A DNA stretch of 64,000 nt from Sanderia malayensis (GCA_013076295.1 RQOL01000828.1:1054001-1118000); one strand, 5' to 3'; positions 49,001 through 61,340 are shown, numbered from the stretch's first letter. Numbers and translations are program-made. The notes: generated from the sequence alone by a model not told the origin.

Positions 49001-51548
49001 CACAGTTGACTGATATCCGAAACCATTGCTTATCGAAGAAACCAGTTGCATCACATCCTTTAAGGGTGAATTAAACTCTTCCAAGTTTTGAACATACAAG
49101 GCTTTTGTTTCGACACGTCATAAATACTTCTGGTATTTCTTCACATCCTTCTAAAGGCGGTCAGTTGCCCAGCCCATGATAATCCACAATTGCATAGAAA
49201 CCATGCTGAGTAGTTACCTTTTGTTCTCTATTTAGAATCGTAAGCATGAAAATTAGAATGGAATAAGTTTGTTTTAATTTCAAATGAGCACACTAAGTAA
49301 TTCGGATCTCCCAATTCTTTCAATTTCAATGCAATATATTAGGCCGTAAAACAAGCAAATGTCTTCAGGCCTTGCTGTGGCTTAACCAGTACTATTTACG
49401 TTCAGAGATTTCTGTTCGTAGTTTTAATATTTATGAAGAGTTATTGAGAACAACTTTTGATAGTTACATATAGTAAATAACGTGCTTACTGGGTCTTTAG
49501 GTCGAATTAGAAGCGTGTTGTTGAGGTTATTGCTAAGAAAGTAACATATTGCAATATGTTTTTGTACGTATAGGAATTTGGAGCAGACATTGGGAAACAA
49601 ACTTATATTGAAGGAGAAACAAGCATCGAATAAAAACGTGAGTACTGCTGTACCTAAAATTAATGTACTTAGTGCTGAGGAGTGTGAACAACAGAGACTA
49701 AATGCTGTTAATCAGAACACAGAGGAAATAAGAGAGATCTCAGAGAAGATCGAAATTGCAAGCTCCTTGAAACCTGAATTCATAAGTAAAGAGGAATTAA
49801 GGCAGATTGAAGATGATTTAAGTTTGAGCAGCGAACAAGAGAATATAGAATCTTCGCAAGGTTTCATTGGCAAGGAGGAATATCTTATTGTTGATTTTAC
49901 GTGGGGAAGGGAAGATCAAGTTGAAGATAGGCCGAGAAACGCCTCAGGAGGGAAATTGAAACGAAGTAGGCACGTCATGGCAGAAGATGCTTACGGCAAA
50001 GACGGCAGGCGACGAAGAAGAAGGCCTACCGCGCGTGCAACTGAAGACAGTGATGATAATGATCGAGTTACGGCTGGTTTGGAGCAGAGGAACGGAGAGA
50101 AAAGTCAACGCGCGGTAGAAGATGAAGATGAACAAGTAGAGCAGCGCGGCAAACGGCGAAGTCTGAAAGAACGCATGATGGCGAGTCGGGGGAGTCTGGC
50201 TTCAAGAATCAATGAGAAACAAACACAGTCACAGTTCACCAAACAAGAAGAACTTGATAAAAACAAATTGAACAGCCAAAGGAAAATATCTGACGAAAAA
50301 TCTAATGATCAAGAATTACCGCGTACAGACGGCCGAAGACGTCGCCGGTCTGGAGGAAGGAAGCAGGAAGATGAAGAACGACGCGCTGTCAGTTGTGAAC
50401 ATGTCCCCCCTGCTTATGTAAACAATAAGACAATTGGTGCTGAGACACGTGACAGCGCGTCAAAAGCGTTAGATGCCGAAGAGAAGAGTAAACGTGTGTG
50501 TAAAATGGAGGAGATAAAGCCAGTTGATGGAGATGCAATGAGAAATGAAGTAGACGAGAAAAATGAAACGAAATATGTTAGAAATTTGGAGAATTTGCTC
50601 AAGGTAAATGAATCAACGTTGTTTGAGGATTCCGGCGGCGAGGTTGATGGTGAAAAGGGGAAGAAAAAGAAGAAGAAATTGGTTGTGAAGAAAGGATCAC
50701 TGAGCAGATTCAAATTACAGCAGAATGGGGAGTTATTTAATAAAGACGAGAAGAGGTCTTTGAAGAAATCAGGGATATTCGATGTTGAGGTGCAGCATAA
50801 AAAAGAATTGGAATCGAGAGAAATGAAGGAAAGCAACGGTTTTCATCAACCGGTCTCCATTTCTCACGAGGAAAAAATTGATGTTCGCGAAAGTTTTGAC
50901 AATAACATTGGTGGTAAGAATGCTGATGATAATGTAGAAGAAAGGAAAAGTTTAAAATGCGAAGTAGTTAAAAATGGCCTAAATGAATTGAGAATATCAG
51001 ATGGTGGCGAGGTTGATGATGGTTCGACAACAAAGGCCAGATCTGTTCGTGATTTAATTGCAGGGTTTGTTGAAAATAAAGACAAGAAAACCACTGTATC
51101 ACTCACAAACGGAAAAGATAAGGAAAATAAATTTGACAAGACCGTGTCTGAAAAAGCGGATACAAAAGATAGAGTGATTGTATCTGAGTTGAAAGGGAAT
51201 ACCGAAGTCAAAACACAAAAGACCGCAGTTGAAGAAGCACCCAGGAAAGGTGAAAAGAAACGCAAATTGGTCTTGAAAATAAAACGAAAAAAGACCAAAC
51301 CAGTTGAAGTTAAAGCAAATGGTATTTCAGATGGTAGTGTCGAAAGTGATGGCAATGTTTGCGATGAAAAAATGAACAACAAAATTGTCACAGAACAGGT
51401 AGAAAAAGAACAACCAGTACCAGACGATGTGGAGTCAAACAATGTTAACCAAGTAATAGACAAAATAGAGGTCAATGAAGATCAACAACATTGTGATGAG
51501 AAAATCAAAAAGAAGAAGTTTGTTTTGAAGAGGAAAAAGAAGACGTAA
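46051..51548 (+). CDS. Protein with possible PUB-like domain and long charged tail
   Basis: Five exons join in frame: 46051-46110, 47172-47392, 47973-48099, 48389-48462, 49574-51548; 2,457 bp, 818 aa. The first exon starts at an ATGGCG context (gagATGG) and its donor GTTAGT leaves phase 0, as exon 2 needs. Residues 20-65 are acidic then very basic. Residues about 75-160 look folded, with ILQGI..., VDKFYRIY..., ACRDILKQVGW and ALDCIDEAKR. The pattern (Tyr-Arg, then an aromatic/hydrophobic helix ending in VGW) recalls PUB/PUG domains that bind p97/VCP, but this is a tentative resemblance. The 657-residue last exon is Lys/Glu/Asp-rich with Arg blocks (GRRRRRRP, GRRRRRSGGRK) and a thrice-repeated KKKK-(L/F)V(V/L)K-K theme ending at the C-terminus (KKKFVLKRKKKT). 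It is probably nuclear or nucleolar. ATTAAA at 51673. Confidence 0.75.
48494..48682. mobile_element. pogo/Tigger-like MITE
   Basis: Ends TACAGTCAACTCTGTCTAAT and (inverted) TACAGTCAAATCTGCATAGT, bounded by TA, with internal GTTCGAATTA repeats. 189 bp, 31 bp after the exon-4 boundary of the host gene. Confidence 0.85.
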
Positions 51549-54505
51549 AATATCAATTTATTTTGTTATAGAATTGCCAAACACGGTTTACAATTGACAA
51601 ATGATGGAGTTAAATAAGAATTTAGACTATGTATACTACAATATATTGTGTATTGTTTATGACGCGTATTATATTAAACATCTCTGAATATTTTAACCTG
51701 TCATTTGTTGTAGCGTAATTTGACGTGACAATAGATGACGATACAAAATGCGAGGAACCGCGAGGAACGAGATTGACCCTTTCAGACTCTATACGATGAA
51801 TAATTTATCTCCGATCTAAATAATTAATCACATTTCCATTGTCTTACGACAAATGAAAAGCTTTTTTGTGTTGTGGTGGACGAAAACTCAAACATCTTGC
51901 ATCACAGCACGAACGAAATTAAAACTCTGATTTTAGCAACGAGTTTGTATTGTTGTGTCTTTTCTCGCTCCCCACCCACACCAGTTACGGGTTCCAACTT
52001 CCATCCGCGCGGGGAAACGTGGAATGCTGAAAATTGATGGAATGCTTCTTCTTTCGTCGAAAATTGTATTCATTGATATGATCAGTTGACACCCTAATAT
52101 TTCAACATTCTACTGTGTGTCATATGTGTTATGTTATGTTTTCAACAAATCTTTTTAAAAAGAGGAAAACGTTTTACATTACACAATCTGATCCATGTTA
52201 CGTAGACACGAAGAATGCGGACCTTAAATATTAGATTCGATTATTACTCTATTGCATGAGTTAATAGCGCTCCAACAAAGTATACAGTGAATTTATGACG
52301 AAATTAATTAAGACCGAAGTTGTGTTTATCAATTTGCATCAAGGGCCAATTACTTGCATTGTTTTCCAGTGAACAGTCGGCACTTTCGTTATTTGACAAG
52401 AGATATCTCTAAAAAAGGGAATGAAATGTGGAACACGGGAATGTAGGAATCTCTCAAAATAGGGAGTCGGAGTTGGTTTGAAATTGACACAAAATGTTTT
52501 TCTAGCAAAACTATAATACCTGGTGTGATATTCGAGGTAATACAATTAACTGTAACCACATTATTTCTTTTAGAGATTCTATATTTTAGATATTTCTTTG
52601 TTCCTTTATTCCACGTTTCTGTAATTACCGTTCCCTCTTTTAGAGATAGCCCTTTGACATGCATATTTTTCGAAAATAGCTGCTTTTGGTCAACAACTGC
52701 CCACCACATGTAAATTGAATATGGTGCCTTCGTTGTCTATTTGATCCCTTTGTGGTAATGAATATCACTGATTTGATACCTCAAAAACATGGGGGGTTTA
52801 TCTGTTAAACACACAAACGTCAAAGACATTGAGCATATCATGACTTTCTGTTACCATTTGTACAACCAGTAATAGTTAGGAGTAAGCTACAAATCATTAT
52901 TTATTACTAGCTATATTTTATACTTAAACGTACCGTAAACACATGCAGGGTTAAATTTAAATGATATTCTTGTATTTTTATATGTTATTCTTATATGTTT
53001 TTGTAGTGTTTATCTTGCAGAGTTAAATAGATTAAATAGTTTTGTAGGTAGTGGTATAGCTAAGAATTGTCTTCAAATTTAAATAAATTCATACATTTTG
53101 TTTGTCAAAGTGCTCTTCTAATTTTCGTATATATATTTAATATTGAATAAATTTCCAATTGTATTTATTTACGGGAGTTTTCAATGAGTTTGCATATTTT
53201 TCCCATTCTTTTCTGTTCTCCTTCATCTTCGTTTTTCTCCCATTCCACTGGCATCCTTTCATTTTTCCCCTAATACACGCATTTTGTTTTATAAGAAACC
53301 CTCTATAAGAAACCGACCCCTAAGATACCAAAAAAATTAAGAAACTTTAGAAGAGGTTAGAGAATGTCTCCATACCTTTCAAGTTGAAATAAAATAACAT
53401 ACCGCAAACCAGTGCTTCTACGAGTGAAAACAAGGTTTTCCTTAAACGAGGCTGAATTTTCTCAAAATCACTGGAGATACAATAGCGCCCCTTTTGATGG
53501 ATTTTCCGAAAGGATTACGACAATCATGGTGTCAAATAAGTTCAATAGCACCCTTCCAACAACCAAAACAACATGAAATCAAGAAATATCATGATAACAT
53601 GATAAAATTCAATATTTCCTCAAAATTTCCCTAAAATATATATTTCCTTAAAAATTTCCTTGAACGGGTCAAATTTCCTCAGTTTGTGGAAATTTCCTCA
53701 AAATGGAAGCACTGCGCACAACAGCCGTCACGCTGCAACCAATCACGTTCCAGAAGGTCACGTGGCGATTTGTTCACAGTTCGACTTTGCTATCAATGCT
53801 TTCGGGTCAGGCTGAATTTTGAAACTTGACACATAATCATCAGATCCCGGTGAAAATTGAATCAGACAAAATAAATGATACTTTGCAAACATACTAATAC
53901 GTCATCAATATACATTTGTGCGTCAATGATAGGTGCGGCCATCCATTCACAGATGGCATACGTTTCTTTGTTTACAGAGCGATTTACATTTTCAGTAGCA
54001 TGAGCATGACCAATCGCATAACAGGGAAATTGCTTGAAGTGAAACGTCACATATACATGCTTGTGTGTCTTCAACCGCGGTTGAAATCGACACCAAAGGT
54101 CATAATTACGTCATTTAAACTCTCCAATGACTAACCATACTCTCAATGCGCTTAATGTTGTGTGCATATAACATTGAAAACATGACACATACAACACAAC
54201 GCACGAATGAATGAATATTTACACATAATGAAAAAACGCGACCGAAATGATCGCAGTGGGAATACTTTTCGTTTGGTCTGTGACGCAGGCTAACAGAGGG
54301 CGGCGGCCTGGCAAATTCTCCATTTCCTTGAATCATTCACACCCCACCATATAAAATGAATCAACAGCGCCAAATCCACGGCAACAAACAGGAACGCAAA
54401 CCAGTCAAGCAAGTTTTTCGTAACTCTGTGAATAACATTAAAATAAAACGTTATAAAACATATCTAAGACTCTTGAGAGGTATCGCATCGCATCACTTCA
54501 CTAGC
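51549..54505. other. Gene-free interval
   Basis: AT-rich sequence with no coding signal. A run of related phrases (aatttcctc/aaatttcc) occurs at 53600-53700. ATTAAA at 51673 probably ends the upstream transcript. Confidence 0.5.
51673..51678 (+). terminator. Candidate poly(A) signal ATTAAA
   Basis: 125 bp after the stop of the 46051-51548 gene. Confidence 0.4.
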
Positions 54506-55660
54506 ATGTCGTCCACGAGTAAGATGCAGCAAGAAGCAACAAAACCACTGAATAAAAGTCAAACGAGGTTAGTAGAATTCTTTACACTCTTTTTTTATAG
54601 GAATAAACTTTATAAGAATAATGAGGCTCAGAATTCGTGAATATTAAGAAAATTTTAAGATTTTTATTTTTGAATTGGTGTGCTTTTCACAGAAAATGGT
54701 TTTAAATACACTTATCCAAATTTCGATGAAAGTGTCCATAAAATTTGTGCTACAGAAAATAAGGACTTCTGTTAGCCATTGTAATAGTTATGCGTTTTTG
54801 TCATTGATGATAATAATAACAGTGTATTGCCATACATACACGCTTTTTTATAAGGAACCTAGCTCAGAGCCTAGTTCTTTAAGTTCCTTATTTTGAGACT
54901 TCTTTTGACCACTTTGTAGTTCTAAAGGTTCCTTACTAGGTCCTTAATTTTAATTTCGCATTTAGTGGACAATAATTAGTACAGACGCAAAAAAAGCATT
55001 CAAATTCAACGTTTTACTATAGTGAAAAGAAAAATTTCTCATGTGGATTCTTTTAAGTGGCCCCGTGAGCATGGCCGGTTTGACTGAAAATCAATGGAAC
55101 GTACCCGTTATACCATACGGGTACGCCATACCGGCGTACCCGTTTTCACTTTAAAAATTCCTTGATTTTTATTATATGCGTTTGTAATCTCAATTCTGAC
55201 ACGCTGTTCATGCATTTTTAGCATGAATAAGCAATTGGCACAACTTGCTAACATAGCAAGAGAAATAACGGCCTCACTGGAAGAGTCATGTTCTTCAATT
55301 GATGAGAATGCCCAGGCGGCCATTGAAGCCTATGAGGAAATTCAGAACAGCAATAGAATTACAAAAGCACATGTCAAAAGAGCTGCGAAGGAGGCACGCC
55401 ACACTGAAAGGATAGCGCGCAAGCTTCTCAAACAAGCATTTGACAAACAACAACAATCGAACAAAACATTGGAGAAAGAGGACAGTTGCGTTGACATTGG
55501 CCACACAAACGACGACACACTAGACCACCACCAAACTCTGAAGAACGACGATACATTGTACAACAACACACCAGATGAACACACAAAAATGGACGACGCA
55601 CTGAACGAAGAAAAGCAGGAAGATCAGGTTGGATTTGACAATATGTCCACGTCAAAATGA
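54506..55660 (+). CDS. Small helical/coiled-coil protein, unrecognised
   Basis: Two exons, 54506-54567 and 55222-55660, 501 bp, 166 aa; the donor is GTTAGT and the acceptor TTTTTAG, phase 2 on both sides. Residues 20-105 are Ala/Gln/Glu/Lys-rich with regular hydrophobic spacing (LAQLANIAREI, KEARHTERIARKLLKQAF), suggesting paired helices. The last 60 residues are Asp/His/Asn/Thr-rich and low in complexity. No signal peptide or membrane segment. Exon 2 itself begins C-ATG, so translation from 55223 is possible if the first exon is non-coding. The single intron holds the TIR element at 54583. It lies 535 bp upstream of MED22 on the same strand. The length resembles BLOC/BORC-type small subunits, but I cannot assign a family. 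Confidence 0.6.
54583..54900. mobile_element. TIR element, copy 2 (inverted relative to 5079-5505)
   Basis: Starts TACACTCTTTTTTTATAGGA and follows the reverse complement of copy 1 through AATAATGAGGCTC, the ORF-bearing core and the CAGTGTATT segment. The right end is degraded or replaced after about 54830. It sits 15 bp inside the intron of the 54506-55660 gene. Confidence 0.75.
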
Positions 55661-56194
55661 CATTCATTAATAATCCAGACTTTTCTTTAACTTCTTTTAC
55701 TACCTATATACTTCTTTTTTACTTCATTATAAACTTTTTATTTTTAAATACAATAACAATGTCAGTAGTTTTTTTATTTACTGAACTTCTGTTCTAATAC
55801 GCCACAGCTTATTGATCGAGTCATTTTAGTTCTTTTCACTGTCGCAAGAGGTAAAACACTAAGGATTGAAAAACACTTTTCTATTGAGGTAAAAACTTTC
55901 TTGGGGCCAAAAATTTACCTAAGTCATTATAAAGGACGGTGTTTCCAATCAAGTGATAGATTGCTGAACAAACATACCCCAAATTTGGTCAAAGATCGTT
56001 GTTCCACTCAGTGGCACATTCGACAGGTGAGCCTGATTACCTTGAATATCTTGGATGGACCGCATGCGTAATTATCTCCCGCCCCTCTCCTTTTCGCCAT
56101 TTTTGCTGTGCTGCTGTTGTTGTTGTTTTGTTGATGCGAACACCCAAAGCAAGAAGGCCTTTCTTATTACCAACCTCGAAGGCTGCCAATCAAT
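55661..56194. promoter_or_regulatory. Spacer upstream of MED22, presumed promoter/5' UTR
   Basis: 534 bp between the previous stop and the MED22 ATG. Contains an open frame (56114 on) that overlaps the MED22 start in another frame and is not supported as a gene. Confidence 0.35.
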
Positions 56195-56967
56195 ATGAGC
56201 CAACAGAAAAAGACATCATCAAATCCTCTCTTGAAGTCCTATACAAGAAGGTTAAAAGAAGATGTCAGAATGATGCTGGATAATTTCGTTGCAATGTTGA
56301 AACTGGTCAAGGTAAATATTTGTTGAGGCTCACACACAGACACAGAATCCTCATCGTCTCTTTGCACACGTGGTTTGCTTTTCACCTGAAATTCATTACC
56401 TATTTGAAATCACTTTTTTACATTCAGATAGAAGAGGAAAGCCAGGTAGCGAGACTTTCTCAGTCTGTTCAAATGCAATATGAAATCGATGTACGAGCAT
56501 CTAATATTGTAGGTTTACTTTTTATTATCTTATTGCTTTGTTTTCATGCTGTCTTTTTGGCTGCTAAAACATTACATTACCTTTTTGGTCTCAAATATGC
56601 ATCTTGCTGAAGTCTCCAAAAACTCCACAAAATTCTGAAGCAGGGAAATATTTAGTATTCTGATTCTGGAAAAGTTAAATATGAAGATATTTCTTTACTT
56701 GTTAAGTATAAACAAATGGTACTGAGTGTCAATAAGAGACGTGTATCTGTGTTTTAGGTTATAGCAGGGGAATCTCTGATGAAACTTGTGTCTGACATGA
56801 AGGAGTTTCTTATTTTGAATGATTTTACATCGGTTAACACCAGCATTAGCCAGAGTCTTGCAAAGCTTAGAGAAATTGACAATTTAACAGAAGAAGGACT
56901 TTGTGCTTTAAAAGATTCTCTGTCTTCCGATCTTTTGGACATTGAAAAGAAACAATTCTCTTCTTGA
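56195..56967 (+). CDS. MED22: Mediator complex subunit 22 (complete)
   Basis: Head-module subunit of Mediator, bridging activators and RNA polymerase II in the nucleus. Three exons, 56195-56311, 56428-56508, 56758-56967, all phase 0; 408 bp, 135 aa. The N-terminus reads LLKSYTRRLKEDVRMMLDNF, matching human LLQSYNKRLKDDIKSIMDNF. The middle has EEESQVARLSQ...YEIDVRASNIV (human EDETQVSRATQ...YEMHVRAANIV). Then GESLMKLVSDMKEFLILNDF is nearly identical to human. The long C-terminal extension of the major human isoform is absent. The start codon is fixed by this alignment; a longer overlapping frame upstream is out of frame. Confidence 0.95.
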
Positions 56968-57058
56968 TATAAACAAGAGTTGTAACGAAAGCTAGACTGT
57001 TACAGAAAAGCAAGTTTTGAATGGAATGTACATCGCACATTATATACAATTTAAGAAT

Positions 57059-57064
57059 ATTAAA
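57059..57064 (+). terminator. Candidate poly(A) signal of MED22
   Basis: ATTAAA 92 bp after the MED22 stop codon. Confidence 0.45.
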
Positions 57065-57440
57065 CCTTTTGTGTAAATATTCAAATAGCTAAAAAGACTA
57101 CAGCATTTTTAAACTGTATTGAAACCTGAAATTGTGAGGCTGAAGGTGCCATTTCACAAGATGTTTAGCTGCATCGACACCCATCAATTTTGGAAATTTA
57201 AGTTGTTCTCCAAAAATATATTTTCAGATTGCTGATACTGATAACATGGTTGGGAATTCTGGTCAAAATCACTTTTGTATTATAGTTAAATAGAATGCAT
57301 TTAACTAAATATTGGTACATATTTCAGAATATGCATAACCCCAGGATCTCTGATTGTTATTCATCTGAATCTGGAGGCTATTTTGAAATGCTGTAGAGTA
57401 GCATCTGCTCTAGAACACTTTGCATACTCATAATAACAAC

Positions 57441-57490
57441 AGAACAATAGAACAATAGAACAATAGAATAAGAACAATGAAGAACAATAG
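57441..57490. repeat. Short tandem repeat (aacaatag unit)
   Basis: agaacaatag, aacaatag, aacaatag and related units in a 50-bp tract in the convergent spacer between MED22 and the Ig gene. The rest of the spacer (57065-57564) holds nothing else I can support. Confidence 0.7.
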
Positions 57491-57564
57491 AAGTGGTGCC
57501 ATGCACACTTAATATTTCATTGAAAACAGCCATACTTTGCAGGCTTCCTATTGAAAATTTGTGT

Positions 57565-60500
57565 TTATTTTCTTGTGTATATTGATGAGGTGATGTTCTT
57601 AGAAGATTTTCTAATGAAGATGCTAAATCTTGCTCTTGCCCGTCCATGTATATTCTGTGCTATGCATATTAGCGTTCTAGAGTCAGATTCACGAATGTCG
57701 TTGATTCTTAGCGTACTCGCGGATATCTGAGTGACTTTTGGAGGGCTGATTGGCGAGTAACCATCTTCGTTTATCCAAAATACGTCCGGTTTTGGTTTCC
57801 CTGTGGCCTTGCATCTCATTATCACCGTGCTTCCCAACTCGCACCACCGCCTTTGTCTTTGTTTATCAATTATACTCGGTAATTCTGTAAAAAAAGACAT
57901 AAGCAAATCTTAGCTTATTCTAACATGCCTAATCGAGGGGGGGCATTATTCGAGGGGGGGGGGCGTTTATTAGAAAGTACAAGATCACATCCTCTGTCAT
58001 TGGGTCCAGAAAAAAGAAAACGGTTTAGTTGTGCCTTGCCTTTATCGAGCAACAACGTAGAAAAAGAACTGATAGGGATAGGCACAAAAGAAATTTGCCA
58101 ACATATGGACATTATTGTAAAAGAATTTGAAAACAATTGGCTTTTGATACCACAATACACTATGTACACGAACTTATGTGGGGGGGGGGTTTATTTCAAA
58201 ATTTGGTAGCATAAGGGGGCGTTTATTAGAGGGGGTTTTAATCGAGGGGGCATTTAATCGAGAAAATACGATATGCATGGTATGTGTGTTGTGTTGCATC
58301 AATAGTATTTGATGTAGCAAAGAGTTTTGATTCCCTTCGGTAGCTTCATCAATGCTTTCTGGAAAATAAGCACTGATGAAGATTGAGTCCACCTCTCTTG
58401 CGCTCTCTTGCGCTCTCTTGCGTTCTCTTGCGCTTGAGTCCACCAAAATATCGTCTCTCTCGAACTGTGCAAGCAGGTGCAAGCGATCTTTTGGCGACCT
58501 TAGCTTTGAACGTTACATGGTACATAGTGGATAAAAGGGAGGACTATGCATAGTATAGGAATATTTAAGCATATTTTCGCAATTTTCGATAATTCTGTAA
58601 ACAAAGTCACCAGAAAGTAGGGTGGGTAGTTAACCTAGGATTACATTCCGTAATTATGTTTCTATTGAACATATAAAAGAAAAATAATATAAGATATAAT
58701 ATTTTGATAAAAGGTGCAGTCGATTTAGTAATTTTCAAGCATAGAATAATAAGCACTTACTGTTAATCGTGACTTTGAAAGTTGCTTTAAAAACAGATCC
58801 GTCATAGAACTTCGATTTGCAAACATATCTTCCTTCGTCGTTCAAGTCTACGTTTGATACGACAAGGTTGCCTCCTGAGATGATGTATCTGTTCGTGCTC
58901 GTTGGCTTGATTTCAGTTCCATCTTTTATCCAAGTCACGGGTATATAGACGGACAGTGGACAAGAGAGTAGAATCCGATTGTCTTTACCGGCCACGGCAA
59001 TGAGATTTGTCACACCAAATATTGTTCTCGAAGGTAGTCCTGCAAAGAAGAAGTTGCATTTTGTGAAAATATTTACCATATCTGTACCGTACATCCTCGA
59101 ATAAGCCCCCGGAGGCTTATTTGCAAGAACGAAATTTAGCTGGATAATTGTTCAATATTAAGCAAAGTAAAAGCTATACGATGCAACCAACAAATAAAGT
59201 CATGGGTTTAAACTTGCTGTTATTTGCAATACATTCACTGAACAACCTCAATGTCTGGAAACTTGGGCTCATTATCCTTGCAAATGGTTATCAGGATGGG
59301 GGCTTATTCGAGGGGAGGGCTTATTCGAGGATTTACGGTATGGCAGCATTGTCAATGGAATGAAGGTCTTCGCTTTTATTGAAACCAGTGGCCCTCCTTG
59401 CCCACCCGCCTATCATGTTAAAAAAGCCCCGGTGATGGCAGTATCGATGTTCTTATCCATGTTAGAAATGGGTCTATCGTGTAGGGGTTTCTTTGCCCAG
59501 AGTTGACCATTTTTAGAATGTGTCGAGACTCAAATATTTTTTGCGTTATTCCGAGTTTTGGCGTTACAGATTTTACACGGTAGTTGCTGAACCTGACATT
59601 GCACCTAGGCCTGAGACCGTGACCCAAAGTCTTTAGTAACCTCTGGAGCACTGAATGAGAACTGTGGTGATTCAGAACTGATTATCTTCTCAGAGTGAGA
59701 ATTCCAATCAGTTATCAGTGTCTCAATCTTAATACTCTTAATCGTAGAAACCAAGAACCTGGAATACCTCCAAAGATTAACCCCAACAGCACTTCAATTG
59801 TAAACCTTAACACCACTTATTCTATCGAATATGGTGGTCTATCGAATAAGGTATATTGCCTAGGGCTATTGGCAACAGACAACTGTATGATCACGATCGT
59901 ACTATTGTTTCTTGCCATAACTGGAACCCTCGTTGATTCGATTGGTTTTTGCATCCTCTTTGATGAGAAGCTTCCTAATTTTTTTCTTCTTTATTTGATT
60001 TCTCGACAGCTCGAACTCAAACTAACTAGTGGGGCTATTTTTCGTCTCTTGTTAGTTCGAGTTCGGTAGAGTGCTGTATTACGTTCTGGATCGCTTCAAC
60101 TTTCTTCACAAACCACAATAATGATAATCTGCAGGGAAGCTTGTTTGGTAACGTCAAGAAGCTTATCTGTTCATGTTTCACCAACGTAGAAATATAGTTA
60201 TTTTTATCAAAACAAAAACCCACAAACGATATGCTTCATCATTGTGTGCAAGATTACCCGAAGTGGCAATAGATATTCCTCTTTTGCGGTATTTGATTCG
60301 TGTTTCATGGTATGGGAAAGAGTAAGTAATAGGGTGTACTTAAGTAAGATTTGATGATGGATTTAATGATTTATTATTATTGACAATAGGAATCTCAGTG
60401 GCTATTCTTTCAGAATTTGTGCTCTTTGGGTTTTTATTTTAACATAATTGATAGAAAAAACCAGTTACGTTCTTGATTACTACGACGTTTCGGGCTTGAC

Positions 60501-61340
60501 CCGTTATCAAGTAACATTATATTAAGTGACATTATTAGATATATTGTTTTTATTTTAGCGCCAGCAAACCCACGAGGTGAACAGAACAGAACATACATAA
60601 CACTTTGCAATACTGTATCCATATTAATTATCAACCAAACCATAGTCAAGAGAAATAAAAAAGTCCTCCTTGACTATAAACAGAATATTTTCGTATTACC
60701 ACAACAATGGCACACCATACAACAGCAAAATTTGTTATGACTCAAAACGACAAAGCATTTTTAAATGCATTCTTAAGCAGATATCACTGCTGTTTTCATC
60801 AAAAGCAGACCATCAATGCTTGCTATTTATCAGGGCCCGCAGGCAACTGTATTTAACATAGGCCCCTTGTAACACTTGCTATTACACAAAGCACCCAGGA
60901 CCATTTCCAAAGGCTGTGTTTCAGTTCTTGGGGTAGGGCTCCGGGGCAGTTACCCCAGCTACCACCATCTCTCGATCTACATAGATGTTCTTTTTAATTG
61001 ATCATATCTAATATTATGATGTATTGAATCATAAGAAGCAGTTTTCTTTTGGCCAAAAATTCCAAAAACGTTTGAAGTATTGAGGAATTGAACATTTTGA
61101 TTTTTACCTCGTCATTCCTAGATGCGATTGTAACATATGAAATCCAGCTTTTTAGTCTAAAACGATTATGCTATGTCAAGCAATTATGTTAACTACATCT
61201 CGTTTCATTACTTTATAAGCAAAAACAAACTGTAGTGTAGAGGTCAGATATTGTGATAAACAAAATTTTGTTATATACTCACCAGCAGTGATCTCAAGTA
61301 GTAATATACAGCAAAGAGCATATAAATATTGCAACGCCAT
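57565..61340 (-). CDS. Secreted two-immunoglobulin-domain protein
   Basis: Three minus-strand exons with phase 1 boundaries, as usual for Ig modules: 61340-61283, 59039-58761, 57884-57565; 657 bp, 218 aa. Exon 1 encodes a signal peptide (MALQYLYALCCILLLEITAG). Exon 2 is one Ig domain with Cys in LLSCPL, Trp in VTWIKDG, and the DEGRYVC motif. Exon 3 is a second Ig domain with MRCKATGKPKPDVFW and DSRTLICIAQN, then a short basic tail. There is no membrane segment or GPI-type C-terminus, so it is probably secreted. Two-Ig secreted proteins include ImpL2-like and FGFRL-like binders, but the orthologue is not clear. An in-frame ATG 23 codons upstream (61409) also exists but would bury the signal peptide. 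The stop overlaps an AATAAA, so a longer spliced form cannot be excluded. Confidence 0.75.
57925..58271. repeat. G-rich repeat fragments in the Ig gene intron
   Basis: TCGAGGGGGGGCATTATTCG near 57935 and GGGGGCGTTTATTAGAGGGG near 58216 repeat the same phrases (gggcgtttattaga, taatcgaggggg) in direct orientation. They resemble the interior of the TACCGTA-type MITEs and end near aaaatacgata. Probably a rearranged or truncated member. Confidence 0.5.
58393..58432. repeat. 10-bp tandem repeat, 4 copies
   Basis: CTCTCTTGCG three times, then TTCTCTTGCG, in intron 2 of the two-Ig gene. Confidence 0.85.
59085..59340. mobile_element. TACCGTA-type MITE, copy C
   Basis: Ends TACCGTACATCCTCGAATAA and (inverted) TACCGTAAATCCTCGAATAA, followed by GCCC on both sides. 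256 bp, in intron 1 of the two-Ig gene. Confidence 0.88.
60479..60512 (-). other. Hammerhead-like core sequence, copy 2
   Basis: On the minus strand TTGATAACGGGTCAAGCCCG is followed by AAACGTCGTAG. CGGG/CCCG could pair as a short stem II, followed by GAAAC. It differs from a consensus hammerhead at the C3 and G8 positions. It lies in intron 1 of the two-Ig gene and is related to 28341-28375. Confidence 0.35.

Noticed and set aside
50414..51475. Long Ser/Phe-rich minus-strand frames of 140 and 203 codons
   Set aside because: Antisense of the Lys/Glu-rich last exon of the 46051-51548 gene; composition is what antisense of AAG/GAA codons gives.
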